A DNA stretch of 64,000 bases from Chrysemys picta bellii. Its lineage: Eukaryota > Chordata > Testudines > Emydidae. Positions 13,150 to 23,950 of this stretch are shown here, piece by piece. The DNA is taken from positions 8,680,998 through 8,744,997 of the forward strand of contig NC_088791.1 of the NCBI RefSeq assembly GCF_011386835.1. The letters are read 5' to 3'. The position numbers were made by a program, and so were the translations under genes. The notes beneath the pieces were generated by a model, which saw nothing but the letters and a program-made list of their open reading frames with translations, was not told the DNA's origin and did not search any database. Positions within the stretch are counted from its first letter, which is position 1; each line of letters starts with the position of its first letter.

Positions 13150-13970
13150 CAGGGGCGGGCAAACTTTTTGGCCTGAGGGCCACATTGAGTTTCCGAAATT
13201 GTATGGAGGGCTGTTTAAGGGAGGAGCCCTCCCCAAACAGCCCCCCCCTACCAGCCCCCCCCTGCTTCTCAACCCCTGATGGCCCCCCCCCGGAACCCCT
13301 GCCCCATCCCTCCCTCCCTCCCTGTCCCCTGACTGCCCCCCACCACCCCATCCAACCCCTCCTCTCATTCCTGACTGCCCCCCCTGGACCCCTGCCTTAT
13401 CCAACCACCCCTTCTCCCTGACCGCCCCCGGAACCCCTGCCCCTGATTGCCCCCTGCCGTCCCATCCAACCCCCCACCCCCTTCCTGACTGCCCTCCGGG
13501 ACTCCTGCCCCCATTCAACCCCCCTGATCCCCACCCTCTTAACTCCCCAACCCCTATCCACACCCCTGCTCCCTGACCACCACCCCGAACTCCCCTGCCC
13601 TCTATCCAACCCCCCCTGTTCCCTGCCCCCTTACCACGCTGCCTGGAGCACCGGTGGCTGGTGACGCTACAGCCACGCCGCCCAGAGCACCAGGACAGGC
13701 AGCTTCGCCGCCCGGCTGGAGCCAGCCAGGCCACCGCGCAGCACAGAGCACCGGGTTGGGCAGTGCAGCCGCAGATCCGCAGCCTGGCAAGAGCTCGCAG
13801 CCCCGCAGCCCAGAGCGTTGTGCCGGCGAAGCAGTGAGCTCAGGCTGCAGGGGAGGGGGAACAGCAGGGGAGGGGCCGGGGGCGAGCCTCCCAGGCCAGG
13901 ATTTCAGGGGCCGGGCACGAAGGTCCCGTGGGCCGGATATGGCCCACGAGCCGTAGTTTGCCCACGTCTG
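13150..13970 (+). mobile_element. hAT-like MITE, 821 bp, with an internal C-rich minisatellite
   Basis: Termini CAGGGGCGGGCAAAC and GTTTGCCCACGTCTG are hAT-type inverted repeats. They are flanked by an 8-bp TSD, TTCTAGCC / GTCTAGCC (7 of 8 match). The interior at about 13225-13640 is an imperfect pyrimidine-rich tandem array, followed by a GC-rich block. Open frames over it are by-products of base composition. Its sister copy is at 32051-32833. Confidence 0.9.
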
Positions 13971-14332
13971 GTCTAGCCCAAAGTGTTGGACACAATTTTT
14001 GCCTTGCACCCACCTGTGCTTTTAGATTTCTAGCCCCCCAGACTCTTCCCTATGAATATTTCATATGTACTCAGATGTCTCTTACTGAAACGGTCACTAC
14101 CAGCATTAGTGAACCGATAGATCTGAGACACCAGTTCTGTTCTTATATCCATTTGCAAAGCCGATGCAGTTCTTTTTGTGTGTTTGAAGATTTGCTTTTG
14201 TTAACATGCTTATTCCAAAAGCTCCATCCGTTTTTTGTGAGATGTTTATTTGAATTCTCAGCACCTGGGAGCTGGAGGTACATTGAAAAAGGACTGAAAA
14301 GCCAAACTTTCTCTCTTTAGAGAGGCATGGTC

Positions 14333-14525
14333 TATAAGTCTAAGCACAGGACTGGGAGCCAGGAAATCTTAGGATCCAACTCCAGCTCTGACACCATCTC
14401 CATTCTGTGGCCCTGGGCAAGTCCTTTAACTTCTCCGGCTCACTTTTCACATCTATAAAATAGGGATATGACTTTGTTGTACCTTTTGTGTGCCTTATGG
14501 AGCTTTAATGAATATCTGTCAAATC
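14333..14525 (+). repeat. MIR/CORE-SINE relic
   Basis: ACTGGGAGCCAGGAAATCTT, CTGGGCAAGTCCTTTAACTT and CATCTATAAAATAGGG follow MIR order. Confidence 0.75.
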
Positions 14526-14605
14526 CTGTTGCCTCTTGACTTCTGCAGAGGTCAGCTTTTTACTTTATGCTTAACATTGATTTTTATCACTGGGTTATTA
14601 AAGAG

Positions 14606-14629
14606 CTAAAAAATAAAATAAAATAAAAT
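14606..14629 (+). repeat. (AAAAT)n microsatellite
   Basis: About four and a half consecutive AAAAT units. Confidence 0.8.
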
Positions 14630-15404
14630 AGCTCAAGCTATTTGAACACGAGCAGGGCATTAACCTCAGTGTCATGGTCAAATTCCAGTCTGGGCAACTA
14701 TAGTCTGCCTCCCTAAAATTCCTTCTTAAGTTTCAAATGAATACAAGGTTCTTCTTCATCTGAGGGATAAGGGTTCCATTAAATCCCACGATGTGACCTT
14801 TTCTGGGCGAGGGGGAATATTTGTGTTAAGACAATGAGCTGTCTCTTTGACAGCTGCTTGCTATGGCAGGTACGTCTGCCAGAATGTACCTGCAGAGCTA
14901 CCAGAAGCAGCATCGTGATGTTCTTTTGATGTTAATGGAATGTCTTCGGAGCAGTGGCACAGAGACTAGCATGGAGGACAATAAGTGAAGCAGTTAAGTA
15001 GGGTGGATTTTGCCTTTCTTCTGCCTCCTCCTCCCCGACCCCCCAAGAGCGGTAAAGGGAGAGAGCATTCTGGAGCCCTGATCTTGCCACCTATCCATAC
15101 ATTTTCGAGGGGGAAGCACAGGTATCAACCTTCAGCAAGCTGATAGCCTGTAGCAACTGTAATGTAACTAATTTGGTGGAAGATAAACTCAAAGTGACTT
15201 TCATTCCATTGAATGATTCTCTGCTGAGTCTGCTGTATAGCGGAGGGAGAAGCGGATGACATTTCAAACAGTTCTGAGGTTTTACTCCATTGATCAGCTT
15301 ATTCAATCACCTACACAATGGATGGTTTAACCTTTTAAGGTGACTTCTGTTGTCACCATGGATATCACAGCATTAACAAACAAGGGGCATGATTTCCAAC
15401 ACAC

Positions 15405-15564
15405 CTTGCAAAGTCCAGGTCGGCCTCTCGCGACATGGTGATGTTGGTCAGGTTCTGCTGGAGGATGAAGATGTTTCTGCACATTTTCTTGATACCAGAT
15501 TCGCTGATGCGCTTGAAGTATTGGGCGCCATTGATGAGAATACAGGAAATCAAGTGGCCCAAGC
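15405..15564 (-). CDS. EXOC4: EXOC4 (Sec8) internal coding exon, fourth of four (penultimate coding exon)
   Basis: The minus strand reads [20 protein letters not shown], then [18 protein letters not shown] and [14 protein letters not shown] plus two bases of an Arg codon. This is among the most conserved parts of vertebrate EXOC4. The acceptor is CCCCTCCCAG and the donor GTGTGT. The exon is 160 nt. In other vertebrates one more coding exon follows, encoding a YYEML-type start and the C-terminus. I did not find such an exon between 1 and 15404, so the last intron probably runs off the window. Substitutions such as Ile where mammals have Val in the NIF(V/I)LQQ stretch are conservative. Confidence 0.96.
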
Positions 15565-16410
15565 CTGGGAGGGGAGAGGGCAGATAAGCCAAAGAATTGC
15601 AAAGAGGAAGAAAATGCTTAGCAAGAGATTGCTTTGTAGTCACCAGCCACACACAACATTTAAACAGGTGCCTACTATTAAAACAGATCTGTAATAGATG
15701 ATGCAGCTCACGTTCCTAAGGTGTTCCTGAGGTTGGCCTTTACCACCACCCTCAGTGGGTTTTGAAGTGACTTCCCACCGAAAGTTCTTGATTCATAAAG
15801 AAATTGGACACACCAAAAAAAAGCAGAAGTATCCATTATCTGTGAAATTCTCATAGCCAAGGATATTTCAGGAGCTTCAAATAGGCCCTGATGAATTATA
15901 AACAGGCCTAAGCTAATTTCTGTTCAGCTCCTCTCGACTAGAACATCAGAAGTGTTTATGGCATCTCGTCACTGACCATTTCTGCTACTCCACATATCTA
16001 CTGAGTCACAGCAGCTTAATCTACTAATAAAATCAAGGTTTTTTTTTTTTCTTTTCTTTCTTGTTAATGCACTGTCAGCCCAGCAAAGCCAATATCGCCG
16101 GAGAAGAGTGAGCTGCATTGCCCTGAATTCTGCCTCATGCGCTATCAGCATCAGGTCAGTTCTAACTGCAGAAACATCACGGTTGGTCATGATGCATGGA
16201 GTAGAAAAAGCATGCTGCGATCTCCAGATAGAGATCCTTCAAGGCAGGTGGCTAGGAAACAAATCTGGTTTTGCTTGTAAATATTGATATATATGCCGCT
16301 TCCAGAGAATAAGCACAGGGAACAACAAAATGCTGTCTTTACAGAGTCATATTCTGAGCATAGAGCAACAGAGGGTCCTGTGGCACCTTTGAGACTAACA
16401 GAAGTACTGG

Positions 16411-16449
16411 GAGCATAAGCTTTCGTGGGTAAGAACTTCACTTCTTCAG
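16411..16449 (-). ncRNA. hammerhead-ribozyme-like motif (left arm)
   Basis: This is the inverted counterpart of the motif at 16473-16511, with the same CTGAAGA, GAAA and AGC/GCT elements on the minus strand. Stem II reads GTGAAG...ACCCAC and is slightly more mismatched. Confidence 0.42.
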
Positions 16450-16472
16450 ATGCAAGACAAGATGACTTGCAT

Positions 16473-16511
16473 CTGAAGAAGTGAGGTTCTTACCCACGAA
16501 AGCTTATGCTC
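16473..16511 (+). ncRNA. hammerhead-ribozyme-like motif (right arm)
   Basis: CTGAAGA (16473-16479) fits the CUGANGA core. A potential stem II GTGAGG...ACCCAC with one mismatch follows, then GAAA (16498-16501), a 3-bp AGC/GCT stem III with a TTAT loop, and a UC cleavage dinucleotide at 16510-16511. A stem I partner is not obvious. Activity is not established. Confidence 0.45.
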
Positions 16512-17599
16512 CCAGTACTTCTGTTAGTTTCAAAGGTGCCACAGGACCCTCTGTTGCTTTTTACAGATTCAGACTAACACGGCTACCCCTCTGATTCTGA
16601 GCATAATTGCACTGAGGTCTCTCTCCTTGCCTTAAGCAGGCTGCCAGAGTCATTCCAACACCAGAATAGTCTCATGGCAAACAAATTTAAGGTCAAATCC
16701 ACCCCAGCAAAAAAAGCGTGTACAAAGCCATATGCACCACTTAAACCGTGAATTGAGGGAATTCACACCTGAGCAGAGAGAGCAAGCGCAAGGCCTTTGT
16801 AGTGCTGACATTCACTGTAAATACTCAAAATAAGGATTAAGAGGCGACCGGGCTGTGAGCTGGCTCTCTGCAGAGGCAGAAATTTCACCCTATGGTGAAA
16901 TGGTTCACCAGGCTTTGTTTTCCATTGCTATAAGATGAATTTCCCTCTTTTTGAACACAAACTGTCGGACTTACACAGCACTTTTCCATGATTGGTGTGA
17001 TCACAGCCTGCCACAGTATCAGAAAGGTCAGAGATACCAAAGACCAGTTCCAGTCTGTATTCCATCCTTCTGCCAGTGAAGGTCTGTGCCTGGCAGCGTC
17101 CTTCATGACATATTTATAGTTTATTTGATATTCTAGTACTTTGACTGGTGTGGTTTCAAACGTCTCTGTCCAGCCCAGGGGATTTGTGCACTAAAAAAAA
17201 TTCTATCAATGGTGGGAAGAAATGAGGGTTGGGGAACTTTATGGATCTTCAAAACTTCTACTAGGGGATTCAAATGGCATGGAATCTGGGGAGAACCAGC
17301 ACTGTAAAACCCTGTTTTTGCACCCCCTTTTTCTGTCCAGCACATCATATCAGACACTTGATGTGATTCACAGTACTTTTCCTGACCTTGTACAATCTGT
17401 TGAATAAAACGATGCACCTTATGGCCACCCAAGCCCTAGAATGGTGTGTTAAAGCCACAGAATATAGATGAGATTAACTGAAACCTAATTTAGATTCTTA
17501 AAGATCTTTAAATAATGAGAGCTATGGAATTTCTCCCAATTTAATATTAGAAACAGAACAGTATTAGGTCCTAACAGGGACCACTCCATAACATAGTGT

Positions 17600-17800
17600 A
17601 ATACCAACAGACAGCGGTTGTCGGCAGATAGGATCGAATCTGGGACCTCTGGAGCTAAATGCATGAGCCAAAAGTCACATGGCCCTTAGCTAATTCTATA
17701 GAGCAGACTAATCTCTAAGTGGTCTCAGTGCTATTAGAGGGGACAGAACACACGCCCAGGAGATGTGTGGGTTACAATAGCTATGTTTGTAATATATAAA
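17600..17800 (-). repeat. probable tRNA-type SINE relic
   Basis: On the minus strand, CAGAGGTCCCAGATTCGATCC contains a B-box-like TTCGATCC preceded by a GCTCATGCATTTAGC block. I recall similar dispersed turtle sequences. The boundaries are uncertain. Confidence 0.4.
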
Positions 17801-18155
17801 CCCTCCTACATGGCTTTCCTGATGAAGATCCTTACTGCATGTACTTAATCTTGTATTTTTCCCATTCAATCTGGGCCCATTCCTCACATTTTATGGATAT
17901 ACTCTAAGGAGTGGCATGGAGGCAGCAGGGCTGCCATCTGCCCTATGCCTGCACAGGTCTCCTCATCAATCTGGAGCAGATGGCAACCATTCTGCAGTCA
18001 GTCTTCACCGAACAAGAATGTTGTCATCTCCAGGCTGAGAAAGAAAAATGATTTCCATGCAGATGCATGCAGATAGTTTTAACGCTGAGGAGCATATTCC
18101 CAGCCCCCCACCTTCCTCCCAGCACATCAACTGAGTGCACCGGCAAATGGCTGAC

Positions 18156-18334
18156 CTTCAAAGATATACTGGAACTTGTGCTGCTGGAGGCTGGCACTCA
18201 TCGCTTCCTCAATGGCACTGATGTCCTTATTTAGCCGCACCACAAGGGGGTCATAATCCATACTTTCCACGTTGGCCACTATGGCATAATTCCCTTGTTT
18301 AGCCAGTGGGATCAGATAATGGAAGCAATGAACT
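18156..18334 (-). CDS. EXOC4: EXOC4 (Sec8) internal coding exon, third of four
   Basis: The minus strand encodes [18 protein letters not shown], then [19 protein letters not shown] and the [16 protein letters not shown] helix, ending YIFE plus one base of a Gly codon. This is a strongly conserved part of the EXOC4 C-terminal helical rod. The acceptor is TGTCTTCTAG and the donor GTCAGC; the donor departs from consensus at +3 and +4. The exon is 179 nt, with two bases needed from the upstream exon and one base left over at the end. It lies 5.6 kb from the exon before and 2.6 kb from the exon after, the tightest exon spacing in the window. No frameshift or stop is visible. Confidence 0.96.
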
Positions 18335-19796
18335 CTAGAAGACAGAAGGCAGACAGATTGGCTACAGAGAGAAACACAGTAAGATGTTCACGTTTGCCCA
18401 AATGAGATACTGACTTTGCTGAGCATGGCTTTGGCTGGGAAAAATAACGACAAAGGGTTTTATTTTCTCGTGTACCCAGACCCAGTGGGAAGAAAAATAA
18501 GTTTTACCTCCTTTAAAAAAAAAGTGCTTGGGATTAATTTAGTGGTGGTCTAAACATGCTGGATGGACAGCTGCATATCCTGAAGTCCTCTCAGGGCTGG
18601 TCCAATTCCCACTGAGGCTAATGGGAGACCCTCCACTTTAACGGGAGCTGCATCAAGTCCTCCACGATGCACAGAGCAGATGCAGCAACAGGCAGCAGAA
18701 ACTGAACCACCACCATGGTTTGGAGGGGCCACATTAAGCCGCCGTGGCCTTTCAGCTGAAACCGTTAACAAGGGTGACAATTCCGGTGGCATTTCTTGGT
18801 GGTAAAAACTCTTCTCTGGAGCTAGACTGAGACCCAAAAGTTCATTTCATGTAAATCACGGAGTAATCCCCAGATAGCAGTCACTTTTGACCCTTACTGA
18901 CCTAAGCTGGCTTTGAACCGGTGGCCTAGCAGAGAAAGGCTCTTTATTTCATTACCATTTCCCTGAAGCTGTCTAAGGTCCCCAGTTCTTCAATAATTTA
19001 CACTGCTTTTAGTGTACTGGCTGATCCCAAATAGAACTGATTGGCAATATTTTGTTAGCACTGTGAAAAGGGACTGAGACTGCGACAAAAGTGAAATAGG
19101 AAGAGAGAAACAGGCTCCCCCCCCCTCCCCCAATAGCACTGGCATGTTTGTTCTGACCTCAACATGACTTTGGCATTAAGGTTTTCTGAAAACATTGCTG
19201 ATTGCACAGCAGGAAGGTTGATTTTTATAAAGTGCATATTTAGGATGTTACAGTGCAAGGAGATTGCTGCTGAACACACTGGAAGGCGTCCTGAAGGTAG
19301 ATCTTTTATTTAAGGAAACTGCCTGATAAAGGTGACATTATGAGCGTGCCCTGTATAAAGTGACAGTTTAATATTTTCCTTTTAAAGTTCAAATAGGTGA
19401 AAAATAATAATAATCATAAAAACTGGGCTGGTGATTTCTACTTTCAATGTATCTACCGCTCAGCATGTCATTTCGCTGCATTCGCAGACAAGCACAAAGG
19501 GCCATTGGTGATTAGATACGAGCGGCACTGTCATAGGTAGAATGCCAAGTGCCCTTTCGCCAGGTTCTCCAACACGGTACATGCTGGTTCAGCAAAACCT
19601 TCTTTGTAGGAACTTGAAAGAAAACCCTCTCCATTTACACAGAGCCCTAATAATACAATGTGATAACCAGCCAAGTGAGGGTCAGGGGACATGAAAACAA
19701 TCATTAGCAGGTCAAGGCTGTACCTCTTCCCAGGCATTTAAAGTTGTCACAACTTTTCTCTCCTTCTTTTGCTTGTTCATTTCAAGCTCTGCAGGC

Positions 19797-19975
19797 ATAA
19801 GAACATAAGAACGGCCAGACTGGGTCAGACCAAAGGTCCCTCTAGCCCAGTGTCCTGTCTTCCGACAGTGGCCAATGCCAGGTGCTTCAGAGGGAATGAA
19901 CAGAACAGGTAATCATCAAGTGATCCATCCCCTGTTGCCCATTCCCAACTTCTGGCAATACACTCTCTCCCCATT
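19797..19975 (-). repeat. CR1 LINE 3' fragment
   Basis: CATAAGAACATAAGAACGGC begins the complement of the TTCTTATG-type 3' end, followed by CAGACTGGGTCAGACC and GACAGTGGCCAATGCC segments. It is the same subfamily as the large CR1 at 58780. Confidence 0.85.
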
Positions 19976-20079
19976 TCTCCTGCTGATGAGGTCTCTCATG
20001 GAAGGTTCTATACATTTAAATTACCTACAGTTTTCTACAGAATTAACAGAGTTCTAGAGAAATTACACTATAAACCTCA

Positions 20080-20160
20080 TAGGGTGAAATCCTGGCTCCA
20101 CATTGAAGTCAATAGCAAACCCCCATTGACTGCCATGAGGCCCACAGATTTTGCCCACAG
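20080..20160. repeat. palindromic MITE-like repeat
   Basis: GGTGAAATCCTGGCTCC and TTGAAGTCAATAGC are followed by a partial mirror. Related copies are at 37573-37650 and 49930-50000. Confidence 0.5.
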
Positions 20161-20174
20161 ATTTTAACAGAGAA

Positions 20175-20742
20175 TTTTAACGTGATCGTTCCCCTTTATT
20201 CGACATTGGTGAGGCCTCATCTGGAATACTGTGTCCAGTTTTGGGCCCCACACTACAAGAAGGATGTGGAAAAATTGGAAAGAGTCCAGCGGAGGGCAAC
20301 AAAAATGATTAGGGGTCTGGAGCATATGACTTATGAGGAGAGGCTGAGAGAACTGGGATTGTTTAGTCTCCAGAAGAGAAGAATGAGGGGGGATTTGATA
20401 GCAGCCTTCAACTACCTGAAGGGGGGTTCCAAAGAGGATGGAGCTCGGCTGTTCTCAGTGGTGGCAGATGACAGAACAAGGAGCAATGGTCTCAAGTTGC
20501 GGTGGGGGAAGTCCAGGTTGGATATCAGGAAAAACTATTTCACTAGGAGGGTGGTGAAACACTGGAATGCGTTACCTAGGGAGGTGGTGGAGTCTCCTTC
20601 CTTGGAGGTTTTTAAGGCCCGGCTTGACAAAGCCCTGGCTGGGATGATTTAGCTGGGAATTGGTCCTGCTTTGAGCAGGGGGTTGGACTAGATGACCTCT
20701 TGAGGTCCCTTCCAACTCTGATATTCTATGATTCTATGAATC
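20175..20742 (+). repeat. CR1 LINE, well-preserved 3' end with an ORF2 C-terminal fragment
   Basis: The plus strand encodes 156 codons without a stop (20182-20652), with [38 protein letters not shown] and [19 protein letters not shown]. This is the typical C-terminal region of CR1 ORF2. The 3' UTR with GCTTTGAGCAGGGGG and the terminal ATTCTATG repeat follow. The LINE is 5'-truncated and has no endonuclease or reverse-transcriptase core. The open frame and close match to 30127-30597 suggest a fairly recent insertion. Confidence 0.93.
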
Positions 20743-20811
20743 AGTTCCTTTCTGTAGAAGTCTATAGCAAGGATATCAAGCCAGATCCTGGCCCATGCTA
20801 AATCCCCCCAT

Positions 20812-20895
20812 AGACTTTAAGGCCAGAAGGGACCATCTAGTCTGACCTGCTGCCCATCGCAAGTCACAGAAGCTCATCCACTGCTTTGCAAAATA
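20812..20895 (-). repeat. CR1 LINE 3' fragment
   Basis: AGGCCAGAAGGGACCATCTA, TCTGACCTGCTGC and following sequence are the complement of a CR1 3' end. Confidence 0.7.
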
Positions 20896-20917
20896 GTATA
20901 GCTGCACTAAAGGGGTA

Positions 20918-21335
20918 TGTGACAGGGCCTGGCCCTCCGCTCCGGTCTTTTCAGGTCAATGACCCCAACCCCCCCAATCTGTAACCACCTTTGTGTAGCT
21001 TATTGGTGTTTTATCAACCACCCACCCCCTTACAGTCCTGTGCAGCATTTCTTATTTACCAGTGTTACACAATCATGAGAGAGGGAAGAGATCTCCCTTT
21101 ACCCTGGCCCTGCTGGCCTTTCTCCTTCTCTCTCCTCCTGTCCTTGTGCTTCCTTCCTATGCTCCTTCTCTGCTCTTGCACTTAATGGGGTAATTAGCTC
21201 CTTAGCTGTTCCCAGCCCAGACTGATCTAGTCATTAGTCACTCCTTCTCTCAATCCGGCCCTCTGCCGGAGAACTGACTGGATTCCCAGTGACCAGAGTG
21301 CTGGTTCAGCTGTGGATTCTCAGCTCTCTGTCACA
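20918..21335. mobile_element. solo LTR, 418 bp, with a 5-bp TSD
   Basis: The element begins TGTGACA and ends TGTCACA, giving a 7-bp terminal inverted repeat of the TG...CA type. It is flanked by a perfect 5-bp duplication, GGGTA, at 20913-20917 and 21336-21340. No internal retroviral or Ty3-like sequence adjoins it. Family and orientation are unclear: there is no convincing TATA or polyadenylation signal. Confidence 0.75.
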
Positions 21336-21784
21336 GGGTAGTCAAGCACAGAGGACTCCCTGGCACAGAGCTGGCCCAGCTGACTCCATTCTATCACTCC
21401 CCGGCCCAACCAGTGACGGGGTTGTGTTGTGTGGGGGTGGGAGGGAATGTGACTGGAGTGCCCTGCCCTCTGGTGATCTCCACTACCAAAACATCCCCAA
21501 AGGGGCCCTTGCAAACTAATACAATTCAGACCAGCCCTGAAGTGTCTCTAACTTGCATATGGGGCTGAACAGGGTTCCAGTTGTCCATAGGTGAGGTCGG
21601 GGAGGTGAGGGGGGACAGAAAGTTTGTGGTTAAGCCTTCCTTGTGCCCACCTCTATACACCAAGCACTGCACCTGAGTATTCAGCCAATAATCTTCTGTT
21701 ACTTTCTATAGGATGGTACAAATAACCTACAGAAAAAATATATATTTTCAGTTACATTCTGTCCTGAACAGGAAGGATGGAACT

Positions 21785-21990
21785 GTAATTAAGACAGAAG
21801 ACAGGGAGTCAGATGACTTGTATTTTAATCCCATCTCTGCTACAGACTTCCCGGGTGAAGTAGGGCAAGTCATACGGTCTCTCTGTGCCTCCATGGCCTC
21901 CTCTGTAAAACTGGGTTAATAATATCCCCTGCTCTCCTAGAACTGGTATGAGGCTAAATAAATGTTTTAAAAGCACTTTACCATCCTGAA
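21785..21990 (+). repeat. MIR/CORE-SINE relic
   Basis: AGGGAGTCAGATGACTTGTA, a GGGCAAGTCATACGGTCTCT segment and TCTGTAAAACTGGGTTAATA follow MIR order. Confidence 0.75.
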
Positions 21991-22084
21991 GCAGAACCAA
22001 AGAAGTGCAAAGCATCATTATTATTTTTAAATGGGGTAATGGTTAATGACCTGCGAATATCAACGGGTTTGGTTTAGATAAGCA

Positions 22085-22190
22085 GCTACAAATTTGAGGG
22101 ACAAATTCAGATCCTACCTATGCTGCTGTAAACCCAGAGTCAATTCACTGACTTGAATAGAATGACATTGGATTTACAGAGGTGCCTGCA
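22085..22190. repeat. palindromic MITE-like repeat, degraded
   Basis: AAATTCAGATCCTACC, AACCCAGAGTCAATTCACTG and GATTTACAGAGGTGCC form a loose palindrome. It resembles the segment at 43570-43700. Confidence 0.35.
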
Positions 22191-22712
22191 TCATTCCCAC
22201 GTGGTTCCAGAGAGATGTGAGGCAGCCCAACTACTCAAACTCTGTAGTGTGGCTGCATCTGGCAAAATCCAGAAGAGAACAGAGAGCCTGAGAAGGGGAG
22301 AAAGCCCAGAGGAAGTGATGCTGTGGCATAAAACCCTGCCTGGTTGTTCGCTTGCACCCTCCTTGAAATGGACCTGGTGCTGATAAATTCCCATGCACCT
22401 CTATGAAGATGTGCCATGAAGGCTCGTTTAAAGAACAGGTTTTTGTGAATGAAAACACACTGCATTATACAGCTGGACAATGACATGAATTCTGGGAACC
22501 CTATAGCAATCAGCTGATGGCCTGAAGCCATAGATTTGATTACCTTGATCTTTGAATTTGTAACCGCGTCATAAGATTATCCAGCCCTTTAAAAAAATCA
22601 AGACAGTGCCCACATCCTTCTCCAATTGTATTATCCTTTCAACGGTTAGCAATAAAAAGTTTCCATTTGGAATCCAGGGCACAGCATATGATAAACATAA
22701 AAAGCTTTCACA

Positions 22713-22894
22713 AGGGGGGAGGGATAGCTCAGTGGTTTTATCATTGGCCTGCTAAATCCAGCGTTGTGAGTTCAATCCTTAAGGGGGCCATTTAGGAAGC
22801 TAGGGCAAAAAAAATTGTTGGGGATTGGTCCTGCTTTGAGCAGGGGGTTGGCTTAGATGACCTCCTAAGGTCCCTTCCAACCCTGATATTCTAA
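22713..22894 (+). mobile_element. tRNA-derived SINE (tortoise Pol III type), near full length
   Basis: GGGAGGGATAGCTCAGTGG (A-box region) and GTGAGTTCAATCCTTAAGG (B box) are followed by the CR1-like tail GCTTTGAGCAGGGGGTTGG and CCCTTCCAACCCTGATATTC. A 3' tail shared with a LINE is the known basis for its mobilisation. Confidence 0.92.
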
Positions 22895-23089
22895 GTAGCA
22901 CAAAAGAGCATTCTTCTGCAGGTTTGTACGGAAAAGATCCCAGAAAAATAATTCTTCCTGGTGGTGTTTCTAACACACAAGGAGACACTAGAAAATATTT
23001 TTTTTTTGTTTAAACAATTCTTTCCCAATTTTTCCATTTCTCTTCTAGAACCCCATTGAAATCAAGAGATTTAAGCTTGTGAAATTTGA

Positions 23090-23822
23090 GAGGAGTCTCT
23101 ATACACTGTCAGTGATGGGGGACTCTATCCTGCAAAGCAGTGACTCTGAGAAGGACTTTTGGGTCATGGTACATAATCAACTAAACATGAGATCCCACTC
23201 TGACACTGTGGTCAAATGTGATCTTTGGATATAGAACCAGCAGAATATTGAATAGGAGATGACATTATCGCCGTATTTAGCACTGGTGTGTTCACTACTG
23301 GAATACTATGTCCAGTTCTGGTTTCACAATTCAGGAAGGATGTTAATAAATTAGAGAGGGTTCAACTTCAGAGAAGAGCCATGAGAACGATCAAAGGATC
23401 GGAAAAAATGCCTTACAGTGATAGACCCAAGGAGCTCAATCTATGTAGTTTAACAAAGGTTAATGGGTGACTTAATCACAGTCTATAAATACCTACATGG
23501 GGAATAAATATTTGATAATGGGCTCTTCGGTCTGGCAGACAAAGGTATAACAAGATCCATGGCTGGAAGCTGAAGCTAGACAAATTCAGACTGGAAATAA
23601 GGCACACATTTTCAATACTGAGGGTTATTAACCATTAGAAAAATTTACCAAGGGTTGTGATAGATTCCCTATCACTACAATTTTAAAATCAAGATCGGAC
23701 GTGTTTCTAAAATATATGCTGTAGTTGAAACAGGAATTAATTCAGAGAAGTTCTATGGCTTGGGTTATGCAGGAAGTCAGACTAGATGATCACAATAGTC
23801 CCTTCTGGTTTTATAATCTATG
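23090..23822 (+). repeat. old CR1 LINE 3' fragment, frame broken
   Basis: Decayed ORF2 C-terminal coding, for example RKDVNKLERVQLQRRAMRTI and RLTKVNG-like debris, is followed by the CR1 3' end TATGCAGGAAGTCAGACTAG and TCTATGATC. Several stops and shifts are present. Confidence 0.85.
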
Positions 23823-23950
23823 ATCACATCTCTCTCATTGAGAGTAGGGCACCTACTAGAAAAAGCTCATCTAATTACTAAAGCTTTAATAGTAGCTTTA
23901 ACCTCAAAAGTTCACCTGCTCACTCTAGATTCAGAGGTTCTATGCCATAC

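Larger units (their letters stand above)
1..15404 (-). other. EXOC4: EXOC4 terminal intron (partial), more than 15.4 kb
   Basis: This intron lies downstream of the 15405-15564 exon and continues off the left edge. The recognisable repeats in it are listed separately. In 300-2340, 4910-5580, 5750-6920, 7150-8020, 8290-9260, 9560-10430, 10860-11980, 12170-13140 and 14540-15400 I see no gene and no repeat I can name. Open frames here are short and show no known domain or paired splice sites. Two stretches look old and unclassified: 7210-7570, with an AT-rich end, and 5920-6060, which is rich in TAATTA-type motifs. Confidence 0.8.
16363..16593. mobile_element. foldback (head-to-head) short retroelement with a 12-bp TSD
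   Basis: Two inverted copies of the same short element meet around 16451-16469. The left arm runs 16363-16455 and the right arm 16466-16593; the right arm is longer by the terminal segment ending ACACGGCTACCCCTCTG. The whole unit is flanked by a perfect 12-bp duplication, ATTCTGAGCATA, at 16351-16362 and 16594-16605, so it inserted as one piece. Both arms carry a hammerhead-like core. A Penelope-like origin is inferred from that core, the inverted arrangement and the TSD length. No reverse transcriptase is present. Confidence 0.85.
15565..18155 (-). other. EXOC4: EXOC4 intron, 2.6 kb
   Basis: This intron separates the two left-most exons. It contains a foldback retroelement (16363-16593) and a probable tRNA-type SINE relic (about 17600-17800). 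I cannot assign the remaining sequence to a gene or repeat. Confidence 0.85.
18335..23950 (-). other. EXOC4: EXOC4 intron, 5.6 kb
   Basis: It is filled mainly by CR1 fragments, a solo LTR, a MIR relic and one tRNA SINE, each listed. In 18340-19790, 21340-21780 and 22190-22710 I see no gene or nameable repeat. Confidence 0.85.

Noticed and set aside
13144..13956. Long overlapping open frames on both strands (up to 196 codons)
   Set aside because: They lie in the C-rich tandem interior and GC-rich end of a hAT MITE. The Gly/Pro-rich peptides reflect base composition.
13640..13960. Possible CpG-island promoter
   Set aside because: It is the right half of a MITE bounded by inverted termini and a TSD, with no adjoining first exon.
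1..15404. Last coding exon of EXOC4
   Set aside because: I looked for the complement of the conserved C-terminal peptide after the Arg codon and saw no matching segment. It is probably outside the window.
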